Origin: Reyranella sp.
GTDB taxonomy: Bacteria; Pseudomonadota; Alphaproteobacteria; Reyranellales; Reyranellaceae
Length of the DNA stretch: 16,289 nucleotides
Assembly (NCBI GenBank): GCA_030679805.1
Contig: JAUXST010000123.1
Location: 1 to 16,289, forward strand
Direction: 5' to 3'
Shown here: in pieces, positions 7,787 to 15,820 of the stretch
Layout of the letters: each line of letters begins with the position of its first letter
How positions within the stretch are numbered: the first letter of the stretch is position 1
The notes under the pieces: generated by a model
What the model saw: the letters and a program-made list of their open reading frames with translations, nothing else
Told to the model about the DNA's origin: nothing
Databases searched by the model: none
Program-made: the position numbers and the translations under genes

Positions 7787-8394
7787 GCGGCGGCCAGGCG
7801 GTCCTCGCTATCTGGGTCGACATCGATCCGGCCGACGATACGCTCTTCGAGCACTGGCACAGCCACGAGCATGTCCAGGAGCGCGTCGGCTGCCCCGGCT
7901 GGCTGCGCGGCAGTCGCTTCAAGGGCGTCGACAATCCAGGCCGCTATCTTCTGCTCTACGACGCCGAAACGACGGCGGCGTTCGAGAGCGAGGAATATTA
8001 TGCCCGCCTCGGCAATCCGACCGAGATGAGCCGCGCCATCTTCCCGAAATTCCGCGACACCTGGCGCACGGTCTGCACGGTCGAGCAGCGCTGGGGCGAG
8101 GGCATCGGTGCTGCCGTCCTCACGCTGCGCACGACCGTGGGCAACACCGCGCCCTTCGACACGCTGGCCGGGCTGCAGACGGCGCGTGTCGACATGCTGG
8201 CGGGCCAGGCCAACCTCGGCCAGGCCCACACCGCGGAGAAGGGCCTGCGCGCTACGCCCGACCGTCAGATCGAACGGGCGCTGGTGGCTTTCTTCTGGTC
8301 GGTGGAGGCAGCCCAGGCGGCGCGTGCCCGGCACGCGCCCGAGGGCGAGGTCTTCGCCCTCCGACACACCGTGTCGAAGAGCGATCTCGTTTAG
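7783..8394 (+). CDS. EthD/DUF4286-like dimeric alpha-beta barrel protein
   Basis: A 203-residue protein. Its first half (VLAIWVDIDPADDTLFEHWH, then HEHVQERVGCPGWLRGSRF, then PGRYLLLYDAE) matches the pattern of EthD/DUF4286-type ferredoxin-like proteins, with the W-H-x-x-E-H segment that often lines the active pocket. The second half (about 105-203) looks like a second, diverged barrel repeat, with VLTLRTTV as a strand and ending FALRHTVSKSDLV. Members are small enzymes or accessory proteins in degradation pathways; none can be assigned here. The ATG overlaps the serine hydrolase stop as ATGA, so translation is coupled. It is the last gene of the run. Twelve bases separate its stop from that of the convergent amidohydrolase, leaving no room for an ordinary terminator. 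Confidence 0.75.
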   Translation: MSGGQAVLAIWVDIDPADDTLFEHWHSHEHVQERVGCPGWLRGSRFKGVDNPGRYLLLYDAETTAAFESEEYYARLGNPTEMSRAIFPKFRDTWRTVCTVEQRWGEGIGAAVLTLRTTVGNTAPFDTLAGLQTARVDMLAGQANLGQAHTAEKGLRATPDRQIERALVAFFWSVEAAQAARARHAPEGEVFALRHTVSKSDLV

Positions 8395-8406
8395 CCAATC
8401 GGTGAT

Positions 8407-9549
8407 CTAGTTGATCAGCCCGTAAAACTTCCCGGCGTTGGTGCAGGTGATCATCTTGACCTGCTCGGCCGGGACGTCGGCGAACTGTTCCTTGATGTAC
8501 TTGTCGGAGTGCGGCCACACGCCGTCGCCGTGCGGGTAGTCGGAGCCCCACATCAGGCTTTCCGCGCCCATGTCGTCGATCAGCTTGGCGCCGATGCGGT
8601 CGAACTGGAACGTGGCCTTGCACTGGCGGCGCCAGTAGTCCGACGGCTTCATTTTTAGGCCGAGGTCGGTGAAGCGGTCTTCCCATTCGAAGTCCATGCG
8701 GTCGAGCGCATAGGGGATCCAGCCCGAGCCCGACTCGCCGAAGGCGATGCGGACGTTGGGGTAACGCTCGAGCACGTTGGCGCCGATGATGGCGGCCAGG
8801 ATGTTCACCAGGTTCATCTGGAAACCCGAGACGATGGTGAAGAACACCGAGCGGCCGACGCGGCCGGGATACTTCTCGATCGTGTTGGGCGGCACCGCCG
8901 GAAAGGTGTGAAAGTGCAGCGGCAGCTGGACGTCGTTCACCGCCTTCCACAGGGGCTCCCACATCGGATGGTACATCGGCTCCATGTCCCACGAGCAGGA
9001 AAGCTCGAGGCCCTTGATGCCCATCTTGGCGACGCGATGGATCTCCTTCACCGCGGCGTCGATGTCGCCGTAGGGCAGGCAGGCGAGGCCAATGTGCCGG
9101 TCGGGGTAGTGGCTGCAGAAATCTTTTAGCCAGTCGTTGTAGATCGTCAGCATCTGGTTGCCGGCCTCGCGGTCGTTGAGCCGGCTGGCGGCGCCCAGGA
9201 TGCCGTAGATCACCTCGGCATCGACGCCGTCGCGGTCGAGATCCTTGATGCGCAGGTGCGGATCGGAGATGCGGCGGATGTCCTTGGCGCCATCCGAGTA
9301 GAGGCCGGTTTCGGCCATGACATCGACGCGGTGATGCTTGCCGGGCACGAACTTCGAACCGGACGGACCGACGCCGTTCTTGTAGCCGAAGCTGGCGCCG
9401 CTCTTGGACATCCATTTCGGACCGTCGTCGGTGTCGGTGACGAACGGCATGCGGTCCTTCATCTCGCGCGGTGCCATCGACGTGAACAGATCGGGCGGCA
9501 TCCAGGGCAGATCGAGATGGCTGTCGGCCGAAATGCGCTTGTACTGCAT
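8407..9549 (-). CDS. Amidohydrolase 2 family (ACMSD-like) TIM-barrel enzyme
   Basis: A 380-residue protein of usual length for amidohydrolase-2 (PF04909-type) enzymes, which decarboxylate or hydrolyse aromatic or carbonyl substrates in the cytosol. Family landmarks: DSHLD at 9-13, KGLELS at 179-184, LHFHTF at 211-216 with metal-site histidines, RIAFGESGSGWIPYALDRMD at 267-286, and MWGSDYPHGDG at 333-343 with the catalytic Asp337. The N-terminal metal motif is DSHLD, not the canonical DxHxH, so one ligand is replaced by Asp; this variant may change or weaken metal binding. The ATG has AAGGGAG at 9557-9563, seven bases upstream. It is divergent from the GMC gene across 117 bp, which suggests a shared control region and perhaps one pathway. 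The substrate is unknown. Confidence 0.88.
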   Translation of the reverse strand: MQYKRISADSHLDLPWMPPDLFTSMAPREMKDRMPFVTDTDDGPKWMSKSGASFGYKNGVGPSGSKFVPGKHHRVDVMAETGLYSDGAKDIRRISDPHLRIKDLDRDGVDAEVIYGILGAASRLNDREAGNQMLTIYNDWLKDFCSHYPDRHIGLACLPYGDIDAAVKEIHRVAKMGIKGLELSCSWDMEPMYHPMWEPLWKAVNDVQLPLHFHTFPAVPPNTIEKYPGRVGRSVFFTIVSGFQMNLVNILAAIIGANVLERYPNVRIAFGESGSGWIPYALDRMDFEWEDRFTDLGLKMKPSDYWRRQCKATFQFDRIGAKLIDDMGAESLMWGSDYPHGDGVWPHSDKYIKEQFADVPAEQVKMITCTNAGKFYGLIN

Positions 9550-9666
9550 GGCGTTGCTCCCTTGGATGTGCTGGCTAAATTATGCGCGCCGTCCGGCGGA
9601 CTCGGCAATGCCCCCATTGTTCATCGGGCTGTTTCGCGGGTCGGCTTGTGTGCTACGGATCGCGTG

Positions 9667-11292
9667 ATGACTGGAGACTTTGACTACATCGTTGTCGGTG
9701 CCGGTTCGGCCGGCTGCGTGCTCGCCAACCGGCTGTCGGCCGATCCGAAAACCCGTGTGCTGCTGCTCGAAGCGGGCGGGCGCGACAACTGGATCTGGTT
9801 CCACATTCCGGTGGGCTATCTCTTTGCCATGGGAAACCCGCGCGCCGACTGGATGTTCCAGACCGAGAAGGAGCCGGGGCTGAACGGCCGTGCGCTCAAC
9901 TATCCACGCGGCAAGGTGGTGGGCGGCTGCTCGGCCATCAACGGCATGATCTCGATGCGCGGCCAGGCGGCCGACTACGACCATTGGCGTCAGCTTGGCC
10001 TCACTGGCTGGGGCTGGGACGACGTGCTGCCGTTGTTCAAGAAGCTCGACGGGCATTTCCTCGGCGACACCGAATATCACGGCGGCAGCGGCGAATGGCG
10101 TGTCGAGGAGATGCGGGTCGCGTGGGACGTGCTGGATGCCGTCACCAGGGCGGCGACCGAGATGGGCATCCCGCGGACGGCCGACTTCAACACTGGCGAC
10201 AACAACGGCGTGGGCTACTTCCATGTGAACCAGAAGCGCGGGCTGCGCATGTCCACGGCGAAGGCCTTCCTGAAGCCGGTGCTCGCGCGGCCGAACCTCA
10301 GGCTGGAAACCGGCGTGCTGGTCGAGAAGGTTCTGTTCGAGGGCAGGCGCGCGGTGGGCGTGCGCTATCGCCAGAACGGCCAAATCGTCGAGGCGCGCAC
10401 CCGGGGCGAGGTGATCCTGGCGGCGGGCGCCGTGGGCTCGCCGCAGATCCTGCAGCTCTCCGGCGTCGGCGCCGCCGAGTGGCTGGGCGAGCACGGCATC
10501 GCTCCCGTGCTCGATCGGCAAGGCGTCGGCCGCAACCTGCAGGACCATCTGCAGCAGCGCGCCATCTTCAAGGTTCATGACGTCAAGACCCTCAACACGA
10601 CCTATCATTCGCTGCTCGGTCGCGCGCTGATGGGCATGGAATACGCCCTGTTCCGCAGCGGCCCGCTCACCATGGCGCCCTCGCAGCTCGGCATCTTCAC
10701 TATGTCCTCGCCCGACCACGAGCGGGCCAACATAGAATTCCACGTCCAGCCGCTCTCGCTCGACAAGTTCGGTGAGCCCTTGCATCGCTTCCCCGCCATC
10801 ACCGTCAGCGCCTGCAACCTGCGCCCGACCTCGCGCGGCACGATCCGGCTGCGCTCGGCCGACCCCGCCGACAAGCCGCTGATCGCCCCCAACTACCTCT
10901 CCACGCCGGAAGACCGCCGCGTCGCCGCCGATGCGATCCGCGTCACGCGCCGCCTGATGAAGCAGCCGGCGCTGGCGCCCTACCGGCCGGAGGAATACCT
11001 GCCGGGCCCCAGCGTCGGCGACGACGAAGCGGCCCTCGCCAAGGCCGCAGGCGACATCGGCACCACCATCTTCCACCCGATCGGCACCGCCAAGATGGGC
11101 CTACCCTCCGACCCGATGGCCGTGGTCGACGAGCGCCTCAGGGTCATCGGCCTAAGTGGCCTGCGCGTGGTCGATGCGTCGGTGATGCCGACCATCACCT
11201 CGGGCAACACCAACACCCCCACGATCATGATCGCCGACAAGGCGGCCGCGATGATGATCGAGGATGCCCGTCAAGGAGACAGACATGCGTAA
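9667..11292 (+). CDS. GMC family FAD-dependent oxidoreductase (choline/alcohol dehydrogenase-like)
   Basis: A 541-residue flavoprotein. The dinucleotide-binding motif YIVVGAGSAGCVLANRLS (7-24) is followed by LLLEAG with E35. The GMC signatures are GRALNYPRGKVVGGCSAINGM mid-N-terminal and GAVGSPQILQLSGVG near residue 256. The catalytic pair is H470 in FHPIGTAKMG and N514 in TSGNTNTPT. Such enzymes oxidise primary alcohols (choline, long-chain or aromatic alcohols, polyethylene glycol) with quinone or oxygen as acceptor; the substrate is not predictable. No signal peptide is seen. The ATG at 9667 (or GTG one codon earlier) is chosen because the flavin motif must lie near the N-terminus. No Shine-Dalgarno precedes it, so a very short leader is possible. 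It overlaps the solute-binding gene by 8 bp. Confidence 0.92.
   Translation: MTGDFDYIVVGAGSAGCVLANRLSADPKTRVLLLEAGGRDNWIWFHIPVGYLFAMGNPRADWMFQTEKEPGLNGRALNYPRGKVVGGCSAINGMISMRGQAADYDHWRQLGLTGWGWDDVLPLFKKLDGHFLGDTEYHGGSGEWRVEEMRVAWDVLDAVTRAATEMGIPRTADFNTGDNNGVGYFHVNQKRGLRMSTAKAFLKPVLARPNLRLETGVLVEKVLFEGRRAVGVRYRQNGQIVEARTRGEVILAAGAVGSPQILQLSGVGAAEWLGEHGIAPVLDRQGVGRNLQDHLQQRAIFKVHDVKTLNTTYHSLLGRALMGMEYALFRSGPLTMAPSQLGIFTMSSPDHERANIEFHVQPLSLDKFGEPLHRFPAITVSACNLRPTSRGTIRLRSADPADKPLIAPNYLSTPEDRRVAADAIRVTRRLMKQPALAPYRPEEYLPGPSVGDDEAALAKAAGDIGTTIFHPIGTAKMGLPSDPMAVVDERLRVIGLSGLRVVDASVMPTITSGNTNTPTIMIADKAAAMMIEDARQGDRHA
11273..11278 (+). promoter_or_regulatory. Strong ribosome binding site of the solute-binding protein gene
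   Basis: AAGGAG six bases before the ATG at 11285, located inside the last codons of the GMC gene. It rules out the in-frame ATG at 11264 as the start and shows translational coupling between the two genes. Confidence 0.8.
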
Positions 11293-12865
11293 TCGCTTCC
11301 TCGGATTGCTCGCGGCCCTGGCGCTTTCGGCGCCTGTCGTGGCCGCCTCGCAGCAGGCCTCGCAGCAGGCCAAGACGCTGCGCGTGGTCATGCATTCGGA
11401 CCTCAAGATCCTCGATCCGGTGTGGACCACCGCCTTCATCGTCCGCAACCACGGCTACATGATCTACGACACGCTGTTCGCGCTCGACGGCGATCTCAGG
11501 ATCAAGCCGCAGATGGTCGACACGTGGAAGGTGAGCGACGACAAGCTCACCTGGACCTTCACCTTGCGCGACGGCCTCGAGTTCCACGACGGCCAGCCGG
11601 TGACGACCGACGACGTCGTGGCCTCGCTGAAGCGCTGGGCCGTGCGCGATGGCCTGGGCCAGATCCTGTGGGCCAAGGTGGCCGAGGCCAAGGCGGTCGA
11701 TGCGAAGACCTTCCAGATCGTGCTCAAGCAGCCGACCGGCGTCGTTCTGCAGGCGCTGGCCAAGCCCTCGGGCAACCCCTTCATCATGCCCAAGCGCATC
11801 GCCGAGACCCCGCCGGGCGACCAGATCAAGGAGTTCGTGGGCTCCGGGCCCTTCATCTTCAAGGCCGACGAGTGGAAGCCCGGCGACAAGACCGTCTACG
11901 TCAGGAATCCCAAGTACAAGCCGCGCCCCGAGCCGGCCTCGGGCCTGGCCGGGGGCAAGATCGCCAAGGTCGACCGCATCGAATGGCTGGCGATGCCCGA
12001 CCAGCAGACCGCGGTCAACGCGCTGGCGGCCGGCGAGATCGACATCATCGAGACGCCGCAGCACGACCTCTATCCGATCCTGAAGAAGGACCGGAACGTG
12101 GCCCTCGTCACCACCAACAAATGGGGCAACCAGTACATCTTCCGCTTCAACCAGCTGCACAAGCCGTTCGATAACGCCAAGGCCCGCCAGGCCATGCTCT
12201 ACGGCCTCAACCAGACCGACTTCCTCAACGGCGTGATCGGCGATCCCGAGTACTACAGGATCTGCAAGGCCATGTTCATGTGCGGCGGACCCTACGAGAC
12301 CACCGCGGGCTTCGCCGACAAGTACGAGAGCGACTTCGCCAAGGCCAGGCAGCTCCTCGCCGAGGCCGGCTACGACGGCACGCCCGTCGTGCTGCTGCAT
12401 TCGACCGATCTCTACGTGCTCACCAACATGGCGCCGATCGCCAAGTCGCTGATGGAGAAGTCGGGCCTCAAGGTCGACATGCAGTCGATGGACTGGCAGA
12501 CGCTGGTCAGCCGCCGCGCCAAGAAGGATCCCCCGGACAAGGGCGGCTGGAACGTGCTCATCACCTCCACCTCGGGCGCCGATTCGCTCGATCCGCTGAC
12601 CTACAGCTTCGTCGGCGCCACTTGCGACAAGGCCTGGTTCGGCTGGCCGTGTGACGACGAGCTGACCCGCCTGCGCTCGGCCTTCGCCGACGAGACCGAC
12701 GAGGCCAAGCGCAAGGAGATCGTCGAGAAGATCCAGCTCCGCGCCGCCGAGGTGCCGACGCATGCCTTCCTCGGCCAGTACAACAACGCCATGGCGATCC
12801 GCAAGAACGTCACCGGCAACGTCGTCTCGCCCGTGCCGGTGTTCTGGAACATCGAAAAGAAGTGA
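11285..12865 (+). CDS. ABC transporter substrate-binding protein, family 5 (peptide/nickel/DppA type)
   Basis: A 526-residue periplasmic protein. The N-terminus MRNRFLGLLAALALSAPVVA is a Sec signal peptide, with likely cleavage near residue 20-22; it lacks a lipobox cysteine. The mature part has family-5 landmarks: ILDPVWTT, then YDTLFALDGDLRIKPQMVDT, then LTWTFTLRDGLEFHDGQPVT within the first 110 residues, and later FNQLHKPFDNAKARQAMLYG. Such proteins deliver peptides, opines, sugars or organic acids to an ABC importer. No permease or ATPase gene lies in the window, so it is an orphan unless they are encoded elsewhere. Its start overlaps the GMC stop by 8 bp with a strong ribosome site, linking uptake to that oxidase. 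Its end lies inside a perfect 17-bp tandem duplication shared with the convergent oxidase. Confidence 0.92.
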   Translation: MRNRFLGLLAALALSAPVVAASQQASQQAKTLRVVMHSDLKILDPVWTTAFIVRNHGYMIYDTLFALDGDLRIKPQMVDTWKVSDDKLTWTFTLRDGLEFHDGQPVTTDDVVASLKRWAVRDGLGQILWAKVAEAKAVDAKTFQIVLKQPTGVVLQALAKPSGNPFIMPKRIAETPPGDQIKEFVGSGPFIFKADEWKPGDKTVYVRNPKYKPRPEPASGLAGGKIAKVDRIEWLAMPDQQTAVNALAAGEIDIIETPQHDLYPILKKDRNVALVTTNKWGNQYIFRFNQLHKPFDNAKARQAMLYGLNQTDFLNGVIGDPEYYRICKAMFMCGGPYETTAGFADKYESDFAKARQLLAEAGYDGTPVVLLHSTDLYVLTNMAPIAKSLMEKSGLKVDMQSMDWQTLVSRRAKKDPPDKGGWNVLITSTSGADSLDPLTYSFVGATCDKAWFGWPCDDELTRLRSAFADETDEAKRKEIVEKIQLRAAEVPTHAFLGQYNNAMAIRKNVTGNVVSPVPVFWNIEKK

Positions 12866-12890
12866 CTAGGCGGAAGAAGTGACTAGGCGG
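12857..12890. repeat. Perfect 17-bp tandem duplication carrying both stops of a convergent gene pair
   Basis: The 17-mer aagaagtgactaggcgg is present at 12857-12873 and 12874-12890 with no mismatch. Each copy holds a TGA for the plus-strand solute-binding gene and a CTA (TAG on the minus strand) for the FAD oxidase gene. The plus gene uses the TGA of copy 1 and the minus gene the TAG of copy 2. Before duplication the two stops would have abutted as TGACTA. Confidence 0.9.
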
Positions 12891-14184
12891 CCCGGGCGGC
12901 GTCGAGCCGGTCGAGCAGGCGGTACCAGTTGATGAATGCCGCCAGGTAGAGTTCGTTCAGGCCGTGAACCGGCAACGGCTCGACGGGAGTGGGTGGCAGC
13001 GGCAGTGCCGCCGCATTGCCGGTCGCGATATAGTTGGCGATCGCCCGGCCCAGCGCCGACTGCAAGGCGACGCCGCGCCCCATGCAGCCTATGTCGATCA
13101 GCAGGCCGGGCGCCGGTTCGTGCAGATGGGGCAGGTGATCGCGGGTGAGCGCGACACGGCCTCCCCAGCGGAACTCGACGTCGACCCCCTTCAGTTGAGG
13201 GAACATCTTTTCCGTCATGGCCTGCAGATGCCGCCAGTCGCGCGGATGGGAGGGCTCGCCCATGCGACCGCGTCCGCCGAGCAGGAAGCGGCCGGTGTGG
13301 TCGAGCCGGTAGTAGAGCCCGATACGGCGCGAGTCGGAGTTGGCTTGACCCCCCGGCAGGATCGACTTGCGGACGTTGTCCGACAAGGGCCGCGTGGCGA
13401 TCTGAAAGGAGTTGGCTGCGATGATGGTCTGGCGCAGCCGCGGCCACAGGTCGCCGGTATAGCCGTTGGTCGCCAGCACGACGCGATCGGCCGTCACCGT
13501 GGCGCCGCCCGCCGTGCCGACGACCCACTTGCCGCCGGTGCGCTCCAGCTTCTTCGCCAGCGTCTTGCCATGCACGGCAACGCCGGCGCCGATCGCGGTG
13601 CGCGCCAGCTCTCGCGCATAGGCGAGCGGCTGCACCACGCCGCCGCGGCGATCGAGCCACGCGCCGGCGTATTGGTCCGACCCGACGTGACGTTCCGTGG
13701 CGGCCTTGTCGAGCACCTCGACCGGCGCGCCGCGCCGCTGCCATTGCGCCGCCCGGGCTTCCAGCGCCGGCATCGCCTTGGCGGAAAAGGCGCTCTGGAT
13801 CCATCCGGTGCGCGTGTTCGGCACGGCCATCTTGTGCCTGTCAATCAGGTCGAACACCACGTCGGCGGTGCCAGCCACGAAGCTCACCAGTCGGCGGCCG
13901 CGCTCGGGCCCGAACATCGCCTCGAGCTCGTCGGGATCGAACTTCAGCCCCGGGATCACCTGGCCGCCGTTGCGACCCGATCCGCCGAAGCCTGGCTCCT
14001 TCGCCTCCAGGACGACGGCCTTGATGCCGCGCTCGGCGAGATGCAGCGCAGTCGAGAGGCCGGCGTAGCCAGCGCCGACGACGCAGACATCTGTCGAGAC
14101 CGACTCCATCAGAGGCGGTGTCGGTGGCGCCGGCGGCGCCGTCGCGGCCCACAGCGAAGGTTCAAGAGGGAAGGGTTCGGCCAT
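12883..14184 (-). CDS. FAD-dependent oxidoreductase of the DAO family (PuuB/amine oxidase-like)
   Basis: A 433-residue flavoprotein. The FAD dinucleotide motif is VCVVGAGYAGLSTALHLAERG (33-53), with the ribose-binding E60 in VVLEAKEPGFGGSGRNGGQV, the 'GxSGRNGG' segment typical of gamma-glutamylputrescine oxidase and related DAO enzymes. VVLATNGYTGDLWP (about residues 235-248) and GLLIDIGCMGRGVALQSALG near the C-terminus complete the FAD site. Members oxidise amines or amino acids to aldehydes or oxo acids; the substrate here is open. The first 30 residues are Pro/Ala-rich and outside the fold, as in PuuB-type proteins. The ribosome site is weak. It lies 83 bp downstream of mmsA on the same strand, which suggests that its aldehyde product or a derivative could feed MmsA. 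Confidence 0.88.
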   Translation of the reverse strand: MAEPFPLEPSLWAATAPPAPPTPPLMESVSTDVCVVGAGYAGLSTALHLAERGIKAVVLEAKEPGFGGSGRNGGQVIPGLKFDPDELEAMFGPERGRRLVSFVAGTADVVFDLIDRHKMAVPNTRTGWIQSAFSAKAMPALEARAAQWQRRGAPVEVLDKAATERHVGSDQYAGAWLDRRGGVVQPLAYARELARTAIGAGVAVHGKTLAKKLERTGGKWVVGTAGGATVTADRVVLATNGYTGDLWPRLRQTIIAANSFQIATRPLSDNVRKSILPGGQANSDSRRIGLYYRLDHTGRFLLGGRGRMGEPSHPRDWRHLQAMTEKMFPQLKGVDVEFRWGGRVALTRDHLPHLHEPAPGLLIDIGCMGRGVALQSALGRAIANYIATGNAAALPLPPTPVEPLPVHGLNELYLAAFINWYRLLDRLDAARAA

Positions 14185-14211
14185 GTGGTCTCACTCGGGG
14201 TTCGGGATGCA

Positions 14212-14250
14212 GCGCCAGGCCGCGCACGGCCTGCGCCAGGCCGAGCACGG
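14212..14250. repeat. 18-bp near-perfect direct repeat between mmsA and the FAD oxidase
   Basis: gcgccaggccgcgcacgg (14212-14229) recurs at 14233-14250 with one mismatch, period 21. It fills most of the 83-bp gap between the mmsA stop and the oxidase start. The same stretch can form two small hairpins, CAGGCC/GGCCTG and GCACG/CGTGC, without a T-run. It could be a remnant of slippage or a binding-site pair. Confidence 0.7.
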
Positions 14251-14267
14251 ATCGTGCCGATCGCCGC

Positions 14268-15764
14268 CTAGTTCCGCGCCTTGAAGGCGAACTCGGCGCC
14301 GGAGCGGATGCCGGTCGGCCAGCGCGCCGTGATGGTCTTCAGCTTGGTGTAGAAGCGCACGCCCTCCATGCCGTAGACGCCGTGGTCGCCGAAGATGGAA
14401 GCCTTCCAGCCGCCGAAGCTGTGATAGGCCACCGGCACCGGGATCGGCACGTTGATGCCGACCATGCCGATCTGCACGCCGCTGGCGAAGGCGCGCGCCG
14501 CGTCGCCGTCGCGAGTGAAGATCGCCGTGCCGTTGCCGTAGGCATGGTCGTTCACCATGCCGATCGCCTCGTTGAAACTCTTGGCCCGCACCACGGAGAG
14601 CACCGGCCCGAAGATCTCGTCCTTGTAGATCTTCATGTCGGTGGTGACGTTGTCGAACAGGCAGCCGCCCATGAAGTTGCCCTTCTCGTAGCCCTGCAGT
14701 TTCAGCCCGCGGCCGTCGACCACAAGCTTGGCGCCTTCCTTTACGCCGAGGTCAACATAGCCCATCACCTTGTCGCGGTGCTGGCGCGTCACCAGCGGAC
14801 CCATCTCCGACTGCGGATCGAGTCCCGGCCCGACTTTCAGGGCAGCAACCCGGGGAGCGAGCTTGGCCATCAATTTGTCGCCGACTTCGCCCACCGCGAC
14901 CGCGACCGAGATCGCCATGCAGCGCTCGCCGGCCGCGCCATAGCCCGCGCCGATCAGCGCGTCCGTCACCTGGTCGAGGTCGGCGTCGGGCATGACCACC
15001 ATGTGGTTCTTGGCGCCGCACAGCGCCTGCACGCGCTTATTGCGCCCAGTACCCGTGTGATAGACGTACTCACCGATCGCCGTCGAGCCCACGAAGGAGA
15101 TCGCCGGCACGTCGGGATGATGCAGGAGCGCATCGACCGCCACCTTGTCGCCGTTCAGCACCTGGAAGATGCCGGCGGGCGCGCCGGCCTCGGCGAACAG
15201 CTCGGCCAGCAGCATCGGCGCGCTCGGGTCCTTCTCCGACGGCTTCAGGATGAAGGCGTTGCCGCAGGCCACCGCCATGGCACCCATCCAGCACGGGATC
15301 ATGATCGGGAAGTTGAACGGCGTGATGCCCGCCACCACGCCCAGCGGCTGGCGGATCGACCACGAATCCATGTCGGAGGCGACCTGCTCGGTGAAGTCGC
15401 CCTTCATGTGATGGGCGATGCCGCAGGAGAACTCCACCACCTCGAGCCCGCGCCCGACCTCGCCCTTGGCATCGTCGAAGGTCTTGCCGTGCTCCAGCGA
15501 CATCATCCGCGCGAGATCGTCGGTGCGCTTCTCGATCAGGCCCTTGAGGTTGAACATCACGCGCTGGCGCCTGAGCGGCGGCGTTGCGGCCCACGCGACC
15601 TGCGCCTTCTTGGCGAGCTGGACCGCGTCGTCGATCTCGGCCTCGGAGGCGAAGGCCACCATGGCCGTCACCTCGCCCGTCGCCGGGTTGGTGACGTCGC
15701 CTTGGCGGCCACTCATGCCCGCGACCCGCTTGTTGCCGACGAAATGTCCGATCCTGCCCGCCAT
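14268..15764 (-). CDS. mmsA: CoA-acylating methylmalonate-semialdehyde dehydrogenase
   Basis: A 498-residue member of the aldehyde dehydrogenase superfamily, of the usual MmsA/IolA length. It oxidises methylmalonate or malonate semialdehyde with NAD+ and CoA to propionyl-CoA or acetyl-CoA, in valine, beta-alanine, thymine or inositol breakdown. Diagnostic features: ITPFNFPIMIP with N151, the MMSDH-specific ALCGAKNHMVVMPDAD (247-262) in place of the LELGGK box with its general-base Glu, and the catalytic C282 in GERCMAIS. EIFGP (383-387) and GNGTAIFTRDG also fit. The start is set by GGAGG at 15770-15774, five bases before the ATG; the 15 codons open upstream are not family sequence. The FAD oxidase gene follows on the same strand. 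IolA is an alternative name because both functions share this family. Confidence 0.93.
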   Translation of the reverse strand: MAGRIGHFVGNKRVAGMSGRQGDVTNPATGEVTAMVAFASEAEIDDAVQLAKKAQVAWAATPPLRRQRVMFNLKGLIEKRTDDLARMMSLEHGKTFDDAKGEVGRGLEVVEFSCGIAHHMKGDFTEQVASDMDSWSIRQPLGVVAGITPFNFPIMIPCWMGAMAVACGNAFILKPSEKDPSAPMLLAELFAEAGAPAGIFQVLNGDKVAVDALLHHPDVPAISFVGSTAIGEYVYHTGTGRNKRVQALCGAKNHMVVMPDADLDQVTDALIGAGYGAAGERCMAISVAVAVGEVGDKLMAKLAPRVAALKVGPGLDPQSEMGPLVTRQHRDKVMGYVDLGVKEGAKLVVDGRGLKLQGYEKGNFMGGCLFDNVTTDMKIYKDEIFGPVLSVVRAKSFNEAIGMVNDHAYGNGTAIFTRDGDAARAFASGVQIGMVGINVPIPVPVAYHSFGGWKASIFGDHGVYGMEGVRFYTKLKTITARWPTGIRSGAEFAFKARN

Positions 15765-15769
15765 GAATT

Positions 15770-15774
15770 CCTCC
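15770..15774 (-). promoter_or_regulatory. Ribosome binding site of mmsA
   Basis: GGAGG on the minus strand, five bases before the ATG whose first base is 15764. It fixes the mmsA start against a longer open frame. The remaining bases to 15820 include TAGAAA (around 15787-15792 on the minus strand), which could be part of a -10 box, but no matching -35 is seen. Confidence 0.75.
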
Positions 15775-15820
15775 GCTCTTTGTCGCTTTCTAGCACGGCG
15801 ATGGGACATTTTCCCGGACG

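Noticed and set aside
9256..9666. A 137-residue N-terminal extension of the GMC protein
   Set aside because: It lies opposite the amidohydrolase gene and would place the flavin motif far from the N-terminus, unlike the family.
9580..11076. A 498-codon minus-strand frame opposite the GMC gene
   Set aside because: The plus strand has full GMC motifs and catalytic residues; the antisense product is rich in Arg, Ala, Gly and His without any family pattern.
11225..12763. A 512-codon minus-strand frame opposite the solute-binding gene
   Set aside because: It is the shadow of a clear family-5 binding protein with signal peptide and ribosome site.
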